Shown here: in pieces, positions 42,699 to 49,518 of the stretch
Position numbering within the stretch: the stretch's first letter is position 1
Layout of the letters: every line of letters starts with the position of its first letter
Origin: Leptolinea sp964446955
GTDB lineage: Bacteria; Chloroflexota; Anaerolineae; Anaerolineales; Anaerolineaceae
Assembly: GCA_964446955.1 (NCBI GenBank)
Contig: CAYUQJ010000011.1
Span: 26,256 to 90,255, forward strand
Length of the DNA: 64,000 bases
Direction: 5' to 3'
Translations under genes and position numbers: made by a program
The notes under the pieces: generated by a model
What the model was told of the DNA's origin: nothing
The model's input: only the letters and a program-made list of their open reading frames with translations
The model's database searches: none

Positions 42699-43544
42699 AT
42701 GAATACAGAAATTCCCAAAGAAAAAATGCAGAAACCTGAAGGTCTGGATGAAACACAGACTGTGCGTAATCAGATCAAGTCTGTGATCGCAATCATGAGC
42801 GGCAAGGGCGGAGTCGGGAAATCATCCGTTACGGGAATCCTGGCTGCCGGTTTGGCTCAACGTGGAAACCGGGTAGGAGTGCTGGACGCGGATATCACAG
42901 GGCCAAGTATTCCAATGTTATTTGGATTACATGGACCTGTTGATGCCAGCGATGATGGAATGATTCCACTTCAAAGCCGCCTCGGTATAAAAGTAATGTC
43001 GATGAATTTGCTTCTTAAAAGCGAAGACCAGCCCGTTATTTGGAGAGGCCCATTGATCAGTAAGGCGATCAAGCAATTATGGGAAGATGTCATGTGGGGA
43101 GATTTGGATTATCTACTGGTCGATTTGCCGCCGGGAACCTCGGATGCCGCTTTGACGATCATGCAGTCTCTGCCAGTCAAGGGTGTGATTATGGTCACTA
43201 CACCACAGGGTCTTTCAGCAATGATTGTAAGCAAAGCGGTACATATGGCGCAGACGGTTGGAGTACCGGTTGTAGGTGTGGTTGAAAACATGGCTTATTT
43301 CCGATGTCCTGACACTGGAAAGAAGCATTTGGTTTTTGGTCCATGCCACGGCGAATCAGTCGCGAAGATTGCGAAAGCGCCGTTACTGGCACAGATTCCA
43401 CTTGACCCATTTGTTGCCGAGTTGTGTGATTCAGGGAAAATCGAAGATGTGGTTATTGATGAAAGCGTCACGATGATTAATGCGTTTGAAAAAAAGGTGA
43501 AAGGTCTACCTGACAAACAGCAGAGTAAAGTATCGGCCAATTAG
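42699..43544 (+). CDS. Mrp/NBP35-family Fe-S cluster carrier ATPase
   Basis: A 281-residue P-loop ATPase of the Mrp/ApbC/NBP35 group. The deviant Walker A is SGKGGVGKSS (about 34-43), and DADITGPS and DLPPGTSD mark switch regions. FRCPDTGKKHLVFGPCHGE near the C-terminus is the conserved segment; it has CPDTG in place of the cluster-binding CPxC, as in some other members. These proteins bind and transfer [4Fe-4S] clusters. An in-frame TTG at 42681 is an alternative start. It is followed by a rho-independent terminator. Confidence 0.9.
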   Translation: MNTEIPKEKMQKPEGLDETQTVRNQIKSVIAIMSGKGGVGKSSVTGILAAGLAQRGNRVGVLDADITGPSIPMLFGLHGPVDASDDGMIPLQSRLGIKVMSMNLLLKSEDQPVIWRGPLISKAIKQLWEDVMWGDLDYLLVDLPPGTSDAALTIMQSLPVKGVIMVTTPQGLSAMIVSKAVHMAQTVGVPVVGVVENMAYFRCPDTGKKHLVFGPCHGESVAKIAKAPLLAQIPLDPFVAELCDSGKIEDVVIDESVTMINAFEKKVKGLPDKQQSKVSAN

Positions 43545-43563
43545 AAAGGAGTTTATGGCGCCT

Positions 43564-43604
43564 AAAAAAAGCTATGTAGGATAGGTCGTCCTATGTGGTT
43601 TTTT
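43564..43604 (+). terminator. Rho-independent terminator after the Mrp gene
   Basis: A long RNA stem forms between AAAAAAAGCTATGTAGGA (43564-43581) and TCCTATGTGGTTTTTT (43589-43604), 16 pairs including G-U pairs, ending in the U-run. It starts 20 bp after the stop codon. Confidence 0.7.
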
Positions 43605-43753
43605 AATAGCCAGAAACCTCTCCTGCTTTACGAAAAAAGATATTGAGTTAAGCGCGTTCCACAGGTTCCTGCCAGGTGAGAATTTGGCGTGTACGTGTCA
43701 GAAGATTGGTCAGCCTGAGGAGATGGTTTGCGATGAGCAGGAATATGGTTTTA

Positions 43754-43783
43754 CTGTTGTTGTGAACAATAACAGACTTTTTT
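43754..43783 (+). terminator. Hairpin with T-run upstream of the ZIP gene
   Basis: CTGTTGTTGT (43754-43763) pairs with ACAATAACAG (43766-43775), one G-U pair and a very short loop, followed by ACTTTTTT. It overlaps the end of the possible gene remnant and would isolate the ZIP gene from upstream transcription. Confidence 0.5.
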
Positions 43784-43919
43784 CCTGATATTGATAACTA
43801 ATCACTGGGCATCATGTTATTGGGAATGGAAGAGGAGTTTTCTCAAGAAACCAGTAGAAACGATGTAAGAGGAGACCGGTCAGGTCAGTCTGTAAGAGGA
43901 CGGATTTTCAGGAGGCAAA

Positions 43920-44654
43920 ATGTTTTTAAATACTTTCAGCGCCGTAGTTCTTGCCAGTTTTCTGGCATGTTTAGTAACCACAATAGGTATTTTTGTTATA
44001 AACCGGTATGAAAAATGGGGAAAAAAGAATATCGTTTACTTTATATGTTTTGCTGCCGGTGTGTTGATATCAGTTTCATTTTTACACATTATCCCCAAAT
44101 CTATTGGAATGCATGAACAAGCGCCGGTTTATATTCTGATTGGTTTTATGGGGATGCAGTTGATCAACCGGTTCTTGACCATGTATGTTTGCCACAGTTA
44201 CGATTGTAAAACTCTGACTATCGGAGTAATACCGATGATAGGCATAGGTCTCCATTCATTTATAGATGGGGTGATCTATTCAGTAACGTTTAATGTCAGT
44301 GTTTTCACTGGAGTTGTAACAGCCATTGGAATGGTCATGCATGAGTTTCCGGAAGGGATCGTCACCTTTTTGTTACTGGATAAGTCGGGGATTTCGCGAA
44401 AAAAAGCAGCCATATGGGCTTTTTTGGCTGCGGCAATTTCCACTCCTTTGGGCACTCTAGTTTCGTATCCTTTAATCAGTAGAATTGACGAGTCAACCTT
44501 GGGCATTCTTCTGGCTGTTTCATCTGGCGCGCTTGTCTATGTTGGAGCTACTCATTTGCTGCCAGCGGTAGAGAAGGAAAGAAAATCGAACACGCTTTTA
44601 TCTCTGGCGGCTGGAATATTGATAGCAGTTTTGATTGTGATGTCAAAAGGATAA
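43920..44654 (+). CDS. ZIP-family divalent metal transporter
   Basis: A 244-residue integral membrane protein with about eight spans. The ZIP metal-binding helices are visible: LHSFIDGVIY (helix 4) and MVMHEFPEGIVTFLLL (helix 5). Family members import Zn, Fe or Mn. A Cys/His pair (YVCHSYDC, about residues 83-90) sits in a loop in place of the usual His-rich loop. AGGAGG precedes the ATG. It is followed after 12 bp by the yggS-like gene. Metal specificity cannot be read from sequence. Confidence 0.88.
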   Translation: MFLNTFSAVVLASFLACLVTTIGIFVINRYEKWGKKNIVYFICFAAGVLISVSFLHIIPKSIGMHEQAPVYILIGFMGMQLINRFLTMYVCHSYDCKTLTIGVIPMIGIGLHSFIDGVIYSVTFNVSVFTGVVTAIGMVMHEFPEGIVTFLLLDKSGISRKKAAIWAFLAAAISTPLGTLVSYPLISRIDESTLGILLAVSSGALVYVGATHLLPAVEKERKSNTLLSLAAGILIAVLIVMSKG

Positions 44655-44666
44655 AAAGGTGTGTAC

Positions 44667-45332
44667 ATGGATAATGAAATTATTGAAGCGGTGGAAGCAA
44701 TAAAGCGTGAGATTCCCTCGAATGTGATCTTATTGGCTGCGGCAAAAACCAGAACTCTGGAAGAGGTGAAAGCTGTCATTGAAGCCGGGGTGACCCATAT
44801 CGGTTACAACTATATTCAGGAATCACTCCCAATCATTCAAGCAATTGGAAACCGTGCAACCTGGCACATGATCGGCCATCTGCAGCGGAACAAAGTAAAG
44901 ATCGCGGTAGATCACTTTAATATGATTGAGACTCTGGATTCCTGGGAACTTGCACAACGGCTGGATCGATATTGTGAAGAGAAACAAATGAAGCTCCCGG
45001 TTTTACTGGAAATCAATAGTGGAAAAGAGGCAAACAAAACCGGTGTCCCGCTGGAGAATATCGACGAGCTGGTTGAGTTGGTTGGCAAACTCCGCTTCAT
45101 TCAGGTCAAAGGATTGATGACAATGGGGCCAAGGTTTGGTGACCCGGAAGATAGCCGCCCGTATTTCCAGATAACCAGAAGAGTCTTTGAAAGAATTAGT
45201 TCAAGTCATATACCCAATGTCGAGATGGAGTACCTGTCAATGGGTATGAGCAACAGCTACCAAATTGCCATAGAAGAAGGGGCGAATATCGTCCGAATTG
45301 GGACAAAACTGTTCGGTCAGAGAAAGGAATAG
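44667..45332 (+). CDS. YggS/PLPBP-family pyridoxal phosphate homeostasis protein
   Basis: A 221-residue alanine-racemase-N-fold protein. The PLP lysine is in LLAAAKTRTLEEV (about residues 21-33) and HMIGHLQRNKVK is the family signature. It binds PLP without known catalysis and controls vitamin B6 and amino-acid balance. ATG 44667 follows AAAGG; an upstream GTG is less likely. It lies in the middle of a metal/cofactor cluster, which is not its usual place near division or proC genes. Confidence 0.9.
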   Translation: MDNEIIEAVEAIKREIPSNVILLAAAKTRTLEEVKAVIEAGVTHIGYNYIQESLPIIQAIGNRATWHMIGHLQRNKVKIAVDHFNMIETLDSWELAQRLDRYCEEKQMKLPVLLEINSGKEANKTGVPLENIDELVELVGKLRFIQVKGLMTMGPRFGDPEDSRPYFQITRRVFERISSSHIPNVEMEYLSMGMSNSYQIAIEEGANIVRIGTKLFGQRKE

Positions 45333-45339
45333 GTTAAAG

Positions 45340-46293
45340 ATGAACCATGTATTTGGTCCTGTTCCCTCCAGACGACTGGGGCAATCCCTGGGGATTGACC
45401 CGGTACCATTGAAAACATGTAATTGGAATTGCGTTTACTGCCAGCTGGGACGCAGCAACCCGATGACCAATATTCGGAAGACTTACTTTCCATCCGATGA
45501 AATACTGGCAGAAGTAAAAGAAGCTCTGTCCTCGCACAAACCCGGAGAAATAGACTGGGTTACATTTGTTGGATCCGGTGAGACTACGCTTCATGATGAA
45601 ATCGGAAAGATGATCCATGAGGTGAAGTTGATGACACCATTGCCGGTTGCTGTTATTACCAATGGCTCACTGTTGTACCGGCCAGAAATGCGAAAGGAAT
45701 TATTGGAAGCGGACGCGGTATTGCCAACATTAGATGCCGGCAATGAAGAGCTTTACAAGAAAATCAACCGTCCACACCCTGAATTTACATTTCAACGACA
45801 GGTTGAAGGGCTGAAATCTTTTCGGCGAATGTATCGCGGTAAACTGTGGGTGGAAGTGATGCTGGTCGGCGGGGTGAATGATACAGAAGCCGCATTAACG
45901 GAATTGGCCGCACTTTTGGCTGAAATAAAACCCGATGAAGTCCACATTTTACAACCCGATAGACCTCCGGCTGAAACCTGGGTAAGGCCTGCTGATGAAG
46001 AAGGATTATTGCGATCAAGAGCTATTCTGGGAAAGATTGCGAAGGTCATTCCACCCGCAAAAGGATTATTTGACCTCGGTGGTAATGAGAATTTGGTGGA
46101 TTCAATAGTCGGGATAATCACGCGACATCCCATGCATGAAACTGATTTGATTGAGACTCTATCCCGTTTCTCAGAAAAGGATGTATTGGAAACGTTACGT
46201 GAATTGGAGAAGAGTGGAAAAGCTCAAATAGTGAATCGTTATGGTGTTAGATTCTGGAGCGCATCACCATCCATTTTCCCCCAAAATGAATAA
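45340..46293 (+). CDS. Radical SAM protein
   Basis: A 317-residue radical SAM enzyme. The cluster motif CNWNCVYCQLG has Cys27, Cys31 and Cys34, and VTFVGSGETTL is the GGE-like SAM-binding strand. The C-terminus (about 250-310) looks like a winged helix (ETLSRFSEKDVLETLRELEKSGKAQIVNR, in parts), which could bind nucleic acid or a partner. The N-terminus VFGPVPSRRLGQSLGIDPVP is typical of the COG0731-like group of unknown function. ATG 45340 is chosen. It is followed after 41 bp by the AIR-synthase-like gene. Confidence 0.88.
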   Translation: MNHVFGPVPSRRLGQSLGIDPVPLKTCNWNCVYCQLGRSNPMTNIRKTYFPSDEILAEVKEALSSHKPGEIDWVTFVGSGETTLHDEIGKMIHEVKLMTPLPVAVITNGSLLYRPEMRKELLEADAVLPTLDAGNEELYKKINRPHPEFTFQRQVEGLKSFRRMYRGKLWVEVMLVGGVNDTEAALTELAALLAEIKPDEVHILQPDRPPAETWVRPADEEGLLRSRAILGKIAKVIPPAKGLFDLGGNENLVDSIVGIITRHPMHETDLIETLSRFSEKDVLETLRELEKSGKAQIVNRYGVRFWSASPSIFPQNE

Positions 46294-46334
46294 ACTGGAA
46301 TAAGATAAAAAAAACATATTACGCAGGTGATCGA

Positions 46335-47351
46335 ATGTCGAAATTTTCATTGAATGTACTGGAAAGATGTGTGCAACCATTTGTTAAGAATGAAGACCCA
46401 GATGTGGTTCTGGGATCCGTTTTTGGGGAAGATGTCGCTTTAACACGGATTGGTGAACGCGTGTTAGTGTCACATGTAGATCCGATCGTAGGGGCGGTTA
46501 ATGAGATCGGGTGGTTGGCAGTTCATGTAGCCTGCAATGATATCGCTACGAGCGGCACTCGACCGCGTTGGATACAATTGTTGGTCCTGGTACCACACAA
46601 GGAAGATGAAGAGTTATTGAAAGAAATCATGAAGGATGCCAGTCGTGCTGCCGAGGAAATTAACGTAACAATCATTGGTGGCCACACCGGGTATTCGGAT
46701 AATTTGTCCAGGCCTTTGGTAGCCGTTACGGCTCTGGGTGTGCTCGAAGATCAGAAACCGGTCTGCACCAGAGGGGCGAGGCCGGGTGATCATGTAATTA
46801 TCACCAAAGGGATCGCGCTGGAGGGAACAGCAATCCTGGCAAATGATTTTTCTAAAGTTGCCAAAAAAGCCGGAGTCAATAGCCGGGAAATGGAAGATGC
46901 TAAAGGGCTGATGAAAGGAGTAAGCATCATACCCGAAGCACTTATACTGGCAAAGCATGGGGCAACATCAATGCATGATGTATCTAGAGGCGGCTTGCTG
47001 GAAACACTGTTGGAGATCGCCAAACTTTCCGAAGTGGCAATTCACGTTGAAGCAGACCAAATTCCATTGCTCCCTGTGGTAAAGCGATTTTCGGAAGCAT
47101 TCAAGTTTGATCCATTAAGGATGATATCGTCCGGAACCCTGGCGGCGACAGTTCCTGCTGAAAATGTGGAATCTGCTTTATCCGAATTGGAAGCAAAAGG
47201 TATTTTTTATACAGATATTGGTTTGGTACACGATGGGAATGGCGTTAGGATCAACGACAAGGGACGGACCACACATCACACAGAAATAAAATGCGAAGAT
47301 GATGAATTGGCGCGAATGTGGGAGATCTATTCCACTGATTCAGCCAAATAA
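46335..47351 (+). CDS. AIR synthase-related protein (HypE-like)
   Basis: A 338-residue PurM/HypE/SelD-superfamily protein, whose members use ATP to activate amide or selenide groups. N-terminal domain blocks are SVFGEDVALTRIG and HVACNDIATSGTRPRW, and the C-terminal domain has MHDVSRGGLLETLLEIA, the usual ATP-site strand. It has no C-terminal Cys as in HypE, and no other hyp gene lies nearby, so hydrogenase maturation is not supported. Its pairing with the radical SAM gene suggests a shared modification pathway. Confidence 0.8.
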   Translation: MSKFSLNVLERCVQPFVKNEDPDVVLGSVFGEDVALTRIGERVLVSHVDPIVGAVNEIGWLAVHVACNDIATSGTRPRWIQLLVLVPHKEDEELLKEIMKDASRAAEEINVTIIGGHTGYSDNLSRPLVAVTALGVLEDQKPVCTRGARPGDHVIITKGIALEGTAILANDFSKVAKKAGVNSREMEDAKGLMKGVSIIPEALILAKHGATSMHDVSRGGLLETLLEIAKLSEVAIHVEADQIPLLPVVKRFSEAFKFDPLRMISSGTLAATVPAENVESALSELEAKGIFYTDIGLVHDGNGVRINDKGRTTHHTEIKCEDDELARMWEIYSTDSAK

Positions 47352-47547
47352 TTGTTTTCCATGGGCAGCCAAGTATTAGACACTGGAACAAGTCGTTCAA
47401 AGAAATTTCTGGCGAAAAAAACGGTGAGATTTGGAATTTTCGGAAGGAATAACCGCATTCCGGTTACGCAACTTGGATAAGGACGTATTTTGACCGCATA
47501 GTATGGTTGTTTTTGATAAATAACCTGGAATTACCAGAGGTGTTACG

Positions 47548-47982
47548 ATGCGTGAGATAAATTCAAATAAAACCGTTCTTGATCAGATAGAAAAGCTGAT
47601 TTCAGAAACAAGGGTACTTTGCAGGGAGAGTTCGGCATCTGAGAGGATCAATCAGAAATTTGATGAGCTTGAGGTTTTGCTCGGCCTTGGTGAAAAAGCA
47701 AAAGATAATTTCGGGGAATTGACTGCTCAGGTGAGCCTATATCCTTTAAAACAAAAGCCTCTTCTACCTATCATAGAAGAGGCGCTGCATATATTTAAAG
47801 AAAAAGGTTTGGAAATGAAACCGGGCAGTATGAGCACTGTCATTGCCGGAGATGAATTGACACTTTGGTCTGGTTTGCAATCTGCGTTTCGAGCGGCAGC
47901 CGGTCATGGCGAGACGGTTATGTTAATCACCGTTTCAAATGCGTGTCCCCGTTCATTCCGTTATGAGGATCACTCTTCATAG
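47548..47982 (+). CDS. YkoF-like thiamine/HMP-binding domain protein
   Basis: A 144-residue protein. Residues 1-50 are helical and charged; residues about 58-135 match one YkoF/thiamine-binding-like domain: AQVSLYPLKQKPLLPIIEEAL, then MKPGSMSTVIAGDELTLW, then VMLITVSNACP. True YkoF has two such domains and binds thiamine or hydroxymethylpyrimidine, so this one would have to dimerise. No TPP riboswitch is seen upstream. A possible promoter (TTGACC at 47490) lies 58 bp before the ATG. Confidence 0.7.
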   Translation: MREINSNKTVLDQIEKLISETRVLCRESSASERINQKFDELEVLLGLGEKAKDNFGELTAQVSLYPLKQKPLLPIIEEALHIFKEKGLEMKPGSMSTVIAGDELTLWSGLQSAFRAAAGHGETVMLITVSNACPRSFRYEDHSS

Positions 47983-47985
47983 GTT

Positions 47986-48018
47986 GTGGGGAGTACGGTT
48001 ATTCAACCCACTTTTTTG
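47986..48018. terminator. Terminator between convergent genes
   Basis: GTGGG (47986-47990) pairs with CCCAC (48007-48011), with an inner GGTT/AACC pairing possible, followed by TTTTTT. It lies between the YkoF-like gene (plus) and the phosphofructokinase gene (minus). Confidence 0.45.
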
Positions 48019-48137
48019 ATTGTTTTGTAAAAAAAACCAACTATTGTACGCTATTCACAGGATGGAATGGCTTTGCCTTGTCTTTCGCAAGTTTTGAATG
48101 ACGCAAATCTCCGGTTGTTTTTCGCTAATTTGTCAGC

Positions 48138-49403
48138 CTATTTCATCAGATAGCCATACCGTTGTTTGAACTGGTCTACTGACAGGTGAGTCAGGTTGGA
48201 TAGTTTTTCAAACAATCCTTTGTTTTCCGCATGTTCCGTTTTGAGACGGGTCATGAATTTGAAGGCTGTCTGGTATTTATATGAATTGCGGTTAACCATG
48301 CGAACGGTAGTTCTTCCCGTTTCCGGGTTGATCATCTTCTGATAAGGAATTGGAACCACTTTTCCGTGTTGCATGGTGATGATGGCATTGGTACCTCCAC
48401 TCAGTAAGAATTCGACCGCTGCGCCACCGAGACTTCGGGTATATTCGATATCAAATGCGCAGGGCGGGGCGCACCGCAACTCATATCCGAGTTGCTGTTT
48501 GACCATTTTCAACCGAATCCCATAATTGGCCAATTCTTTGTCAATTTCCCTTTTCAAGATATCCAAAAAATCGATATCCGGCAGCCGGATATGTCCGTGC
48601 TCATCTCTTTCCACGCAAGTCAGGGTATTCAGATCTTCGTGCGAGAGGTTCTCCAGAATACCCTCGGCTAATACCGCCACACCATAGGGTTTGTCTTCTG
48701 CCAGACGCATGAGCATGGTAGTAACAAGTATGTCGACCACTTCACACAATCGAATTTCTTTTCCTTCCCATTCCTCCGGGATAAGAGTGATGGTGGTTGT
48801 GGCTCCCTGTCCAATTCCCAGTGCCAGATGCCCCGAATTTCTGCCCATGGATAAAACCAGGAACCAGTGATGCATGGTCGCAGAATCTCGTTTTAGGTTC
48901 ATTACAAGACGGGTTCCAACCTCACGGGCGGTTTCGTACCCGAAAGTGGGAATATCATCCGGTAGAGGCAGATCATTGTCAATTGTCTTGGGAACATGAA
49001 CAGACTGCAAGCTGCACCCCATAACATCCTGGGCATACCTGGCTACTTGCGAAGCAGAGAATGCCGTATCATCGCCGCCAATGGAAACAAGCGCGTCAAT
49101 TCCCGCTTTCTGCAAAGTCTCAACACACTGCCGCATAGTATCCGGTGATTTTGTCGGGTTTGCCCGCGCGGAATGTAAAAATGACCCGCCATCCAGGTAA
49201 ATGTATCCCACAATATCCCGATTCAACGGCTTGCCAACCAGCTTTCCTTCCATGAGGTGCTTGAAGCCATCGTAGATTCCTACCACTGACCACTGGTTTC
49301 GATTGGCTTCTTCAGTAATCGCGTGGATCACGCTATTGATTCCGGGGGCGGGACCACCTCCTACAAGAATCGCAATTTGGTTTCTTCCATCTTTTGTAGT
49401 CAT
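48138..49403 (-). CDS. 6-phosphofructokinase, pyrophosphate-dependent type
   Basis: A 421-residue phosphofructokinase. GGGPAPGIN (about 15-23) is the phosphate-donor loop. SIGGDDT carries Asp112 where ATP enzymes have Gly, and PKTIDND carries Lys139 where ATP enzymes have Gly; this pair marks PPi-dependent enzymes. MGRNSGHLA is the fructose-phosphate motif. PPi use makes the step reversible and saves ATP. ATG 49403 follows AGGTG; an in-frame GTG two codons earlier is less likely. It is the last gene of the long sugar catabolic array. Confidence 0.88.
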   Translation of the reverse strand: MTTKDGRNQIAILVGGGPAPGINSVIHAITEEANRNQWSVVGIYDGFKHLMEGKLVGKPLNRDIVGYIYLDGGSFLHSARANPTKSPDTMRQCVETLQKAGIDALVSIGGDDTAFSASQVARYAQDVMGCSLQSVHVPKTIDNDLPLPDDIPTFGYETAREVGTRLVMNLKRDSATMHHWFLVLSMGRNSGHLALGIGQGATTTITLIPEEWEGKEIRLCEVVDILVTTMLMRLAEDKPYGVAVLAEGILENLSHEDLNTLTCVERDEHGHIRLPDIDFLDILKREIDKELANYGIRLKMVKQQLGYELRCAPPCAFDIEYTRSLGGAAVEFLLSGGTNAIITMQHGKVVPIPYQKMINPETGRTTVRMVNRNSYKYQTAFKFMTRLKTEHAENKGLFEKLSNLTHLSVDQFKQRYGYLMK

Positions 49404-49518
49404 ATTCACCTATCGTATTTTTCCGGCACATATGTCCAATTTTCAAATTCCGAATACAGAATTTTGCTTGTAGCAATTCTCCAAATCAAAGACTCTGTAA
49501 ACAACCCAACATTTATTC

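Larger units (their letters stand above)
43555..43788 (+). pseudogene. Possible remnant of a Cys-containing gene
   Basis: After the Mrp gene a strong ribosome site (AAAGGAG) leads into ATG 43555, but the frame stops after nine codons (MAPKKSYVG). In another frame, from about 43600 to the TGA at 43786, coding-like sequence runs without start: KDIELSAFHRFLPGENL, ACTCQKIGQPEEMVCDEQE, then YGFTVVVNNNRLFS. The pieces could be the start and end of one decayed or deleted gene. I do not recognise the family. Evidence is weak. Confidence 0.25.

Noticed and set aside
41865..43544. Nitrogenase or NifB-associated locus
   Set aside because: Ferredoxin, zinc-ribbon and Mrp proteins are suggestive, but no nifHDK, nifB or FeMo-co-binding protein is present.
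45340..47351. Hydrogenase maturation (HypE) operon
   Set aside because: No other hyp gene or hydrogenase subunit nearby, and the HypE C-terminal Cys is absent.
47352..47547. TPP riboswitch before the YkoF-like gene
   Set aside because: The conserved CUGAGA and ACCUGA-type elements are not present in the 196-bp gap.
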